The notes under the pieces: model-generated | Database searches by the model: none | Told to the model about the DNA's origin: nothing | The model's input: the letters and a program-made list of their open reading frames with translations, nothing else | Made by a program: the position numbers and the translations under genes | NCBI GenBank assembly: GCA_021850555.1 | Contig: JAJZLX010000546.1 | Span: forward strand, 1 to 19,192 | From: Pseudomonadota bacterium | GTDB taxonomy: Bacteria; Pseudomonadota; Gammaproteobacteria; Steroidobacterales; Steroidobacteraceae | Reading direction: 5' to 3' | DNA: 19,192 bases | In this document: piece by piece, positions 13,511 through 19,192 of the stretch | How the letters are laid out: every line of letters starts with the position of its first letter | Numbering within the stretch: position 1 is the first letter of the stretch

Positions 13511-13547
13511 CCCCAACTGACCGGCAAATCCCGGTAATCTCCCGCCC

Positions 13548-15638
13548 GTGCATTACGACCGCGTCGCGCTGGGCTACCTCCTCTGCGCCGCCGCCTATGC
13601 GGCGCTGCTCGGGGTGTGCCTCACGCTCTGGCGGCGGCGCCTGGCGGGCTCCGGATTCGCGGCGGCCATTACCGCGCAGCTCGGCTGGTCGGCGCTGCTC
13701 GCCGCGCAGGCTGCGGGGGCGCCCCTCCCGCCGGGGCTTGCGATCACAGTCGAGTACCTGCGCGATCTCGCCTGGATGCTGGTGCTCGCGCGCTGTCTGC
13801 GCGGTGCGGGCACTTCGGCTACGACCCGTGCCCTGCAAAGGGGCCTCGCCGTGCTGGCCGGGGTGGTCATCGTGGCCGGCAGCCTCACGCTGTGGCCGGG
13901 CCATTCGGCACCCCTCTCCCGACTCATCGAGCGCTACTGGCTGTGGGGGGGATTCCTCATCTCGATCGGCGGGCTCGTGCTGGTGGAGCAGGCGGCCCGC
14001 AACACGCGCTCGACGCAGCGCTGGGCGCTGAAGTATGTGTGGCTGGCCCTCGGTGGACTCTTCGCCTGGGACCTCGGCTTCTTCTCCATCGGCATGCTTC
14101 GCGGCAGCCTCGCGGATGTCTTCTGGGCCGACCGTGGCGTCGTAGACGCCGTGCTCGCCGCACTGCTGGCTGTCGCCTTCAGCCGCATCGAGGAGTGGGA
14201 GTCGGCGGCCTTTCTTTCCCCCCGCATCGTGTTCTTCAGCGCCACGCTCCTCGGGGCGGCGCTGTACGCATTCATCATGGCGATGGGGAGTTATCTCATC
14301 CGCCGGCTCGGCGGCTCCTGGGGGGCGGCCGGACAGATGCTCTTTCTCGCCGCCGGCGCCCTGGTGCTGGCGGTGGCGGCGCTGTCGGAGCAGTTTCGCG
14401 CCTGGTCGCGGGTGATGATCGCCAAGTATTTCTTCCCCTATCGCTACGATTACCGCCGGGAGTGGCAGAAGCTCACGCGTGCGCTCTCGGTCGGCGGGGA
14501 GACGCCGATCTACGAGCGCATCGCCAAGGTCATGGCGGGCTTCCTGAGCTCCCCGTACGGGGGGCTGTGGCTGAAGGACGGCGAGGGCGGCTTCGGACCC
14601 GCGGGAGGAGATCTCGCCCCGCCTTCGGCGCCGCGCGAGAGCGGCCAGGGGGAGTTCTTCGAATACCTGCTGCGCAATGAGTGGATCTGCGACCTCGATC
14701 AGGCGCGCAGTCCCCGGCGCGGCACGCCCGTGCCGGCCCCGCCCGCGTGGATGCTCGAGAACTCGCGGCTGTGGATCGTGGTGCCGCTCATCTGCGAGAG
14801 CACGATGGTCGGGTTCGTCGTCATCGCCCAGCCGCTCGCCGCGGTGAGGCTCTCCTGGGAGGAGCTCGACCTGCTCAAGGCCGCCGGACGGCAGGTGGCG
14901 AGCTACCTCGCCTTCGAGCAGGCCGCCAAGCGCCTGGCCGAGGCCCATCAGTTCGAGGCGCTCAACCGGCTCTCGGCGGTGCTGATGCACGACCTGAGGC
15001 ACCTCATCGCCCAGCAGGCGCTCGTGGTGCAGAACGCCGCGCGCCACCGCGGCAACCCGGAATTCTTCGACGATGCCATCCTCACGATCGACAACTCCGT
15101 CAAGCGCATGACGCGCCTGATGGACGAGCTTCGAAGCGGCGTGCTCACCGAGCAGACCCATCGCGTGGAGGTGGCCGAGCTTTGTGCGGAGGCCATCCGG
15201 CGCTGCCCGGGGCAGCCTCGGCCCGCACTCGAGGTGCGCGAGCGCGGCGAGGTCGTGCTCAATCGCGAGCGCCTGCTGCAGGTGCTCGAGCACCTGATCC
15301 GCAATGCCCAGGAGGCGACACCGGCGGAGGGATCGGTTACCGTACGGGCGCAAAAGTCGGGGCAGCAGGCGCTCATCGAGGTGGCCGATACCGGCTGCGG
15401 CATGGACGAGGCGTTCGTCCGCCACAAGCTGTTTATGCCCTTCGAGACCACCAAGGGGGAGAAGGGCTTCGGTATCGGCGCCTACCAGGCGCGCGAGTTC
15501 GTGCGCAAATGCGGCGGCACCATCGAGGTCGAGAGCCGCCCGGGACGCGGCACGCGATTCATCCTGCGCCTGCCGCTCGCGCCGGCGCTGTCGGGAACGG
15601 AAGGAGAAGTACTGAATAATGAGCTCCAAACCCACTAG
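13548..15638 (+). CDS. prsK: PrsK, PEP-CTERM system membrane histidine kinase
   Basis: This encodes 696 residues, the usual size. The first 285 residues contain about eight transmembrane helices, followed by a cytoplasmic GAF-like region (about 310-460). The kinase core follows: H481 in LMHDLRHL is the phosphoacceptor, N586 the N box (HLIRNAQEA), DTGCGM (614-619) the G1 box, LFMPFETTK the F box and GFGIGAY (640-646) the G2 box. It should autophosphorylate on receiving an unknown membrane or envelope signal and pass the phosphate to PrsR. The GTG start at 13548 has only a weak Shine-Dalgarno, so a slightly different start is possible. The 3' end overlaps prsR by 20 bases, indicating an operon. 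Confidence 0.95.
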   Translation: MHYDRVALGYLLCAAAYAALLGVCLTLWRRRLAGSGFAAAITAQLGWSALLAAQAAGAPLPPGLAITVEYLRDLAWMLVLARCLRGAGTSATTRALQRGLAVLAGVVIVAGSLTLWPGHSAPLSRLIERYWLWGGFLISIGGLVLVEQAARNTRSTQRWALKYVWLALGGLFAWDLGFFSIGMLRGSLADVFWADRGVVDAVLAALLAVAFSRIEEWESAAFLSPRIVFFSATLLGAALYAFIMAMGSYLIRRLGGSWGAAGQMLFLAAGALVLAVAALSEQFRAWSRVMIAKYFFPYRYDYRREWQKLTRALSVGGETPIYERIAKVMAGFLSSPYGGLWLKDGEGGFGPAGGDLAPPSAPRESGQGEFFEYLLRNEWICDLDQARSPRRGTPVPAPPAWMLENSRLWIVVPLICESTMVGFVVIAQPLAAVRLSWEELDLLKAAGRQVASYLAFEQAAKRLAEAHQFEALNRLSAVLMHDLRHLIAQQALVVQNAARHRGNPEFFDDAILTIDNSVKRMTRLMDELRSGVLTEQTHRVEVAELCAEAIRRCPGQPRPALEVRERGEVVLNRERLLQVLEHLIRNAQEATPAEGSVTVRAQKSGQQALIEVADTGCGMDEAFVRHKLFMPFETTKGEKGFGIGAYQAREFVRKCGGTIEVESRPGRGTRFILRLPLAPALSGTEGEVLNNELQTH

Positions 15639-16983
15639 GCTGCTGATCGTCGAGGACGATCCGGGGCTGCAGCGCCAGCTCAAATGGGCGCTCGAGCCCT
15701 ACGAGGTCGAGTGCGCCTCGAGCCGCGCCGAGGCGCTCGTGGCCGTGCGCCGTCTGGAGCCGCCCATCGTGCTGCAGGATCTGGGGCTGCCGCCCGATCC
15801 GGACGGAGTGGAGGAGGGCTTCGCCGCCATCGCGGAAATCCTGCGCCAGGCGCCGGCCACCAAGATCATCGTCGTCACGGGGCGCGAGGGCCGGGAGCAC
15901 GCCCTGCGGGCGATCGCGGCCGGCGCCTATGACTTTTGCCAGAAGCCGGTCGACATGGACGTGCTCTCGCTCATCATCGACCGGGCCCGGCGCATCTACG
16001 AGCTGGAAGAGGAGAACCGCCGGCTCGGCGGCAATCCCTCCCTCGCCCTCGATGGGGTGATCGCCGCGAGCGAGCCCATGGTCAAGGTCTGCCGCCTGGT
16101 GCAGAAGCTCGCGCCCACCCAGGCCTCGGTGCTGCTGCTCGGGGAAAGCGGCACGGGCAAGGAGCGCCTCGCGCGGGCGCTGCACGCCCTGAGCGCGCGC
16201 GCCGGGCAACCCATGGTCGCCCTCAACTGCGCGGCCATTCCCGAGACGCTGCTCGAGAGCGAGCTGTTCGGCTACGAGCGAGGGGCCTTCACCGGCGCGG
16301 TCAAGCAGACCCTCGGCAAGATCGAGACTGCCGACGGCGGGACGCTGTTTCTCGATGAGATCGGGGACATGCCGCTCACTTTGCAGGCGAAGCTCCTGCG
16401 CTTCCTGCAGGAGCGGGTGATCGAGCGCATCGGCGGACGGGAAGTGATCCAGGTCGATGTGCGCATCATCGCGGCCACGCACCGGGATCTGAAGGCGGCG
16501 ATGGAGCAGAAGGCCTTCCGCGAGGACCTCTACTACCGCATCAGCGAGGTGGCGGTGCAGATCCCGCCGCTGCGCGAGCGCGGCTCGGACGCGGTGCTGA
16601 TCGCCAACTACCTGCTGCAGATCGCGTGCAAGCGCCACGGCAAGCCGCTTCTGAAGCTCGGGCCGGATGCGATCGCGGCCATCGAAAAGTATCCCTGGCC
16701 CGGCAACGTGCGCGAGCTCGAGAACAAGGTGAACGCCGCGGCCATCATGACCGAGGGCAAGCTCGTCACGGCCGAGGACCTGTCGCTCGAGGCCGTGGCG
16801 CCGGAGGGGGAAGCGCAGATCGTCCCGCTGCGCGAGGTGCGCCAGAGAGCAGAGACCGAGGCGGTCCAGCGCGCGCTCGCCGTCACCGGCGGCAACGTCT
16901 CCAAGGCGGCCGAGCTTCTCGGCGTGACGCGCCCGACGCTCTACGACCTAATCCAAAGGACCGCGGCGAACGGCGTGAAATAG
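15619..16983 (+). CDS. prsR: PrsR, sigma-54-dependent response regulator of the PEP-CTERM system
   Basis: This encodes 454 residues in NtrC-type order. The receiver domain (1-125) has acidic residues E12, D13 and D14, phosphoacceptor D54 (QDLGLPPDPDG), T87 and K109. The AAA+ domain has Walker A GESGTGKE (175-182), the sigma-54-contacting GAFTGA loop (222-227), Walker B GTLFLDEIGD (241-250) and PWPGNVRELEN. A Fis-type helix-turn-helix follows (NVSKAAELLGVTRPTLYDLI, 426-445). Phosphorylated PrsR should bind upstream sites and drive sigma-54 promoters; the five clustered PEP-CTERM genes in this window carry exactly such promoters. AAGGAG lies 12 bases before the ATG. The last nine residues (QRTAANGVK) follow a 33-bp segment that is repeated at 17802, so the C terminus may have been altered. 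Confidence 0.96.
   Translation: MSSKPTRLLIVEDDPGLQRQLKWALEPYEVECASSRAEALVAVRRLEPPIVLQDLGLPPDPDGVEEGFAAIAEILRQAPATKIIVVTGREGREHALRAIAAGAYDFCQKPVDMDVLSLIIDRARRIYELEEENRRLGGNPSLALDGVIAASEPMVKVCRLVQKLAPTQASVLLLGESGTGKERLARALHALSARAGQPMVALNCAAIPETLLESELFGYERGAFTGAVKQTLGKIETADGGTLFLDEIGDMPLTLQAKLLRFLQERVIERIGGREVIQVDVRIIAATHRDLKAAMEQKAFREDLYYRISEVAVQIPPLRERGSDAVLIANYLLQIACKRHGKPLLKLGPDAIAAIEKYPWPGNVRELENKVNAAAIMTEGKLVTAEDLSLEAVAPEGEAQIVPLREVRQRAETEAVQRALAVTGGNVSKAAELLGVTRPTLYDLIQRTAANGVK
16917..16949 (+). repeat. 33-bp direct repeat, copy 1 (prsR recognition-helix codons)
   Basis: These bases encode most of LGVTRPTLYDL in prsR and recur without mismatch at 17802-17834, 885 bp downstream. The intervening segment carries a toxin-antitoxin pair. 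Confidence 0.92.
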
Positions 16984-17056
16984 CCCGCTGCAGTCCTTAT
17001 GGGGCAGCAGTGGGAGGCCAGTCCCGGTATCCGGGCGGGCTGCATAAGCGGCCCGC

Positions 17057-17085
17057 TTGAATCGAGCAAAAATCATATCTATAAT
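17057..17085 (+). promoter_or_regulatory. sigma-70 promoter of the toxin-antitoxin operon
   Basis: TTGAAT, exactly 17 bases, then TATAAT, followed by the antitoxin ATG 25 bases later. This is the best vegetative promoter seen in the window. Confidence 0.85.
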
Positions 17086-17105
17086 CAGCTCTGAATATGG
17101 AGCTG
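17086..17105. promoter_or_regulatory. palindromic operator of the toxin-antitoxin operon
   Basis: CAGCTC, 8 bases, then GAGCTG directly abuts the -10 box and contains the Shine-Dalgarno GGAG (17099-17102). Its position suits autorepression by the antitoxin. Confidence 0.65.
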
Positions 17106-17109
17106 AATC

Positions 17110-17361
17110 ATGCACACGATCTTTGCCGATACGACGATCAGCATGTCGGAGTTCAAGAAAAACCCCGCGGCCGTGCTGCGTGAGGCAGGGAATCGCCCCG
17201 TGGTGGTACTCAACCACAACAAGCCGGCGTTTTACATGATCGGGCCGTCATTGATGGATGCCATGCTCGAGGCACTCGGTGACCGCGAGCTGCATGACCT
17301 GGTGCGCGAGCGGATGCACGATGGTGCCACGCCGATCGAGGTCGATATTGACGAGCTCTGA
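17110..17361 (+). CDS. Phd/YefM (StbD-type) antitoxin
   Basis: This encodes 83 residues. The N-terminal half shows the Phd/YefM DNA-binding fold (TISMSEFKKNPAAVLREAGNRPVVVLNHNKPAFYMIGP), and the C-terminal part, rich in acidic residues (ATPIEVDIDEL), should wrap around and neutralise the toxin. GGAG sits 7 bases before the ATG. The stop overlaps the start of the following RelE-type gene, a typical antitoxin-toxin arrangement. It probably represses its own promoter through the palindrome at 17086-17105. The gene lies between the duplicated prsR tails, which suggests it arrived as a module. Confidence 0.93.
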   Translation: MHTIFADTTISMSEFKKNPAAVLREAGNRPVVVLNHNKPAFYMIGPSLMDAMLEALGDRELHDLVRERMHDGATPIEVDIDEL

Positions 17362-17758
17362 GAAGCAGCGGAAGCGCAAGTACCGCCTGCTGTTTCACCC
17401 TCAGGCCCTGAAGGAGTGGAATGCTCTCGACGGATCAATCAAGAAGCCGCTGAAGAAACTGCTCGCCAAGCGACTGGATAACCCGCACGTACCCGGCGGC
17501 GCCCTACACAATGACCTGATCGGCTGCTACAAGATCAAACTCGGCAAACAAGGGGTCCGCCTTGTCTACCGCGTCCAAGACGATGCGCTCGTCGTGATGG
17601 TGATGGCCGTCGACCGGCGCGAAGACAGCATCGTGTACCGGTCCGCGCTCGCTCGGTTGGTGGTGACGATCAAGACGCTCGCCACGGCTGCGAAGACCGC
17701 GACGAGGACGGCGGCTTCGGAACAGCCCCCAGACCCGCCCTCCGATCGAGCGAAATAG
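17348..17758 (+). CDS. RelE/StbE-type mRNA interferase toxin with C-terminal extension
   Basis: This encodes 136 residues from a TTG at 17348, chosen because GAGG lies just upstream and it overlaps the antitoxin stop by 14 bases; the open frame continues upstream to 17258 but would overlap most of the antitoxin. The fold signature is KYRLLFHPQALKEWNALDGSIKKPLKK, CYKIKLGKQGVRLVYRV and VVMVMAVDRREDSIVY. Residues K62, K64, R71, R91 and Y97 match the spacing of the E. coli RelE active-site set (K52, K54, R61, R81, Y87), so the toxin should cut mRNA in the ribosome. After about residue 104 there is a Thr/Ala/Lys-rich tail of about 32 residues, absent in typical RelE proteins. Confidence 0.9.
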   Translation: MTSSEKQRKRKYRLLFHPQALKEWNALDGSIKKPLKKLLAKRLDNPHVPGGALHNDLIGCYKIKLGKQGVRLVYRVQDDALVVMVMAVDRREDSIVYRSALARLVVTIKTLATAAKTATRTAASEQPPDPPSDRAK

Positions 17759-17801
17759 AGCCAGACTCTCCGGGGAGAGGCGTGTGGCGAGGAGCCACGC
17801 A

Positions 17802-17834
17802 TCTCGGCGTGACGCGCCCGACGCTCTACGACCT
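17802..17834 (+). repeat. 33-bp direct repeat, copy 2 (orphan prsR tail fragment)
   Basis: This is an exact copy of 16917-16949 lying just before the 3' end of the convergent PEP-CTERM gene. In one frame it still encodes LGVTRPTLYDL, without any upstream regulator sequence. Confidence 0.92.
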
Positions 17835-17848
17835 CATCATCGTCCGGC

Positions 17849-18580
17849 TCAGCCGCCCAAGCGTCGCCGGCGCAGGGCGAAGCCGAGCGCCGCCGTCCCG
17901 GCGAGGAACAGCGCAAGCGTGGAAGGCTCCGGTACGGTCACCTGATGATTGCCGTTGCTGCCGGTCGGGTCCGCGCCGGCGCCGCCGCCGGCGCTCGATC
18001 CGCCCCCGGTTGCCCCCGGCGGGTCGAGCAGGCTGCTCGTGCCAGAGCCCGAAGAGCCGCCGGAGCTGCCGCCCTGGCCGCTGCCACCCGAGCTTCCACC
18101 GGAGCCCGGCCGGCCGCCGCCGCGAGGATGGGTAGCATCCGCCGCCGGCCAGGCGCCCGGAAGGCCGACACCACCGAAACCGGCGCCGGGATCGTAGGCG
18201 TCATCGGCGGCGATGAGGATCGGAGGTCCCGCACTGGGATCCGACGGCGGATCGGCCGCGGAGGGCGGATTGCCCGCGGAGGCCCGATTGCCCGAAGCCC
18301 CGTACGAGGCCGACCCTGCAGGAGGCGCGCGCGTCCCTGCAGGAGGCGTGCCCGGGGCCGCAGACTGCGCGTAGAGGCCCCCTGAGAACGGTACGCCGGA
18401 TGCCGGGCCTGAAGGCCGGTGGGACGGGCCGTCCGCGAGGGCGCCCGGTGGGGAGCTCTCGGCGGTGAGGGCAGGGGCGCTCGCCCGATGCGCGCCGCCG
18501 CTAAAGATCAACCATCCGCTCGCCGATAGAATGCCGAACAGCAGTACGATCAAAAACGGCCGTATTTTTTTGGCCTTCAT
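17849..18580 (-). CDS. divergent PEP-CTERM protein, Gly/Ser/Pro-rich
   Basis: This encodes 243 residues. The N terminus MKAKKIRPFLIVLLFGILSASGWLIF is a signal peptide or signal anchor. The body is of low complexity: Pro/Ala/Ser-rich up to about residue 115, then a short acidic patch (ILIAADDAYDPGAGFGG), then a Gly/Ser stretch with GGSSGGS-type repeats. It ends VTVPEPSTLALFLAGTAALGFALRRRRLGG. The PEP-CTERM motif here is VPEPST rather than the VPEPGT of the five clustered genes. It has no sigma-54 promoter or TGTAA-N7-CGAC box upstream. No strong Shine-Dalgarno is visible. It is likely exported and exosortase-processed, perhaps as a flexible or glycosylated matrix protein; that is inference. 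Confidence 0.85.
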   Translation of the reverse strand: MKAKKIRPFLIVLLFGILSASGWLIFSGGAHRASAPALTAESSPPGALADGPSHRPSGPASGVPFSGGLYAQSAAPGTPPAGTRAPPAGSASYGASGNRASAGNPPSAADPPSDPSAGPPILIAADDAYDPGAGFGGVGLPGAWPAADATHPRGGGRPGSGGSSGGSGQGGSSGGSSGSGTSSLLDPPGATGGGSSAGGGAGADPTGSNGNHQVTVPEPSTLALFLAGTAALGFALRRRRLGG

Positions 18581-19078
18581 AAGGGCGGTGTCGCCTTGGG
18601 ATCCCTGTCGTGTGATCGCGTGCTCTCGGGATCCTTCGTTGGCGGCAGTCTATAGCGGGGTCAGGACTGTCGCAAGGTGGCGTCATTACATATTGCACGG
18701 GAACTTGCACGCGAAAGTTCATGCAGGTGAGCGCATTGACATTTCGCAGTCGCGCGGGGCGCGTGCGGCGGTCAAAGGCGCAAAAATATTCTGTCACCTC
18801 GGCGCGGATTCTGTCGCATGCGCGTGTGTTATGTTGGATTGCGCCGCGCGGTATCCGGTCGCGCATCACGGAGTGACACTCTTGGTCACCTGCTGACGGC
18901 CTTCGGCAGCGTAACCGCGACAGTAGAGTTTTCAGCTGAAATTCAGCCTGTTGCACCACCCTTCGATGGTGACCTGTCAGCATTGCGTCTGCGCGGGCAG
19001 ACATGGCCGGTTCCCCCATTGCGACATAACACCAGTCGGGCGCTCACAAGGCATTGATTCATCGGTAATTTTTTTTCT
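18581..19078. other. non-coding region between divergent transcription units
   Basis: No credible gene is seen. A weak sigma-70-like element for the - strand PEP-CTERM gene may be TATAGA at 18654-18649 with TTGCGA 15 bases upstream. TTGCACG-N-GAA occurs twice at 18693-18703 and 18705-18715. TTCAGCTGAAATTCAGCC at 18931 resembles a segment at 11285. Confidence 0.4.
18987..19002. promoter_or_regulatory. perfect dyad upstream of the outgoing sigma-54 promoter
   Basis: GTCTGC, GCGG, GCAGAC forms a 6-bp perfect inverted repeat centred about 98 bp before the GC of the promoter at 19079. That is a usual distance for an enhancer-binding-protein site. Its sequence differs from the PEP-CTERM gene boxes. 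Confidence 0.4.
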
Positions 19079-19095
19079 CGGCACGCAAGTTGCTT
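19079..19095 (+). promoter_or_regulatory. sigma-54 promoter directed out of the window
   Basis: CGGCACGCAAGTTGCTT matches the -24/-12 consensus with GG-N10-GC spacing (GG 19080-19081, GC 19092-19093). The controlled gene must start beyond or very near the window end; no clear start codon with a Shine-Dalgarno is seen in the last 100 bases. Confidence 0.75.
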
Positions 19096-19192
19096 AGCCC
19101 TCCCGGGCCGCCCCGGATCCCCACCCGGACTGAAGCGCGGCGGTGTGGCACAGAGCAAGTCCCGAGGGCGGCGCCCCGGGCGAGGAGTCGAG

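Noticed and set aside
11331..15683. Very long - strand open frame (1450 residues)
   Set aside because: It lies antisense to the NHL lipoprotein and prsK, whose motifs are unmistakable. High GC content removes stops from the opposite strand; its translation is Arg/Gly/His-rich without domains.
15559..16638. Long - strand open frame opposite prsR
   Set aside because: Antisense shadow of a gene with complete receiver, AAA+ and helix-turn-helix motifs.
18818..19057. + strand frame of 79 residues in the terminal non-coding region
   Set aside because: No Shine-Dalgarno or domain, and it spans the dyad at 18987-19002.

Overview
The window is GC-rich, uses the Shine-Dalgarno signals AGGAG and GGAGGT, and encodes the regulatory and sorting hallmarks of the PEP-CTERM/exosortase (XrtA) system: the PrsK/PrsR two-component pair, a polysaccharide deacetylase of the XrtA-associated type, and six proteins ending in a Val-Pro-Glu-Pro sorting tail. 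This points to a free-living, exopolysaccharide- or floc-forming member of the Pseudomonadota (beta- or gammaproteobacterial side). The species cannot be named from the sequence, and the exosortase itself lies outside the window.

Layout. (1) 1-3150: three related coiled-coil proteins on the + strand, the first cut by the window edge, interrupted by a site-2-protease-like membrane metalloprotease with two CBS domains on the - strand. (2) 3175-5123: a hipB-hipA toxin-antitoxin operon on the - strand, with four evenly arranged palindromic operators in an AT-rich control region. (3) 5270-10759: a - strand block holding the polysaccharide deacetylase and five consecutive PEP-CTERM protein genes. 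(4) 10760-11474: a long non-coding stretch, then on the + strand an NHL-repeat lipoprotein, prsK and prsR. (5) 16984-17834: a + strand StbD/StbE-type toxin-antitoxin pair, bracketed by a 33-bp copy of the 3' end of prsR. (6) 17849-18580: a sixth, divergent PEP-CTERM gene on the - strand. (7) 18581-19192: non-coding, ending with a sigma-54-type promoter that points out of the window.

How it works together. Each of the five clustered PEP-CTERM genes is a self-contained transcription unit with its own promoter, and each is followed by a GGCC-cored hairpin. Every one carries a GG-N10-GC sigma-54 promoter 40-71 bp before the start codon. A shared 16-bp element, TGTAA-N7-CGAC, lies 84-97 bp upstream of the promoter's GC. 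PrsR, encoded nearby, is a sigma-54-dependent activator, so these elements are the obvious candidates for its binding sites, and the window appears to contain both regulator and regulon. The sixth PEP-CTERM gene lacks both elements.

Nothing here is a CRISPR array, tRNA, rRNA or intact insertion sequence. The most original observations are the promoter-plus-upstream-box regulon, the cassette structure of the PEP-CTERM genes, the duplicated prsR tail around the toxin-antitoxin pair, and the heptad-expanding coiled-coil family.
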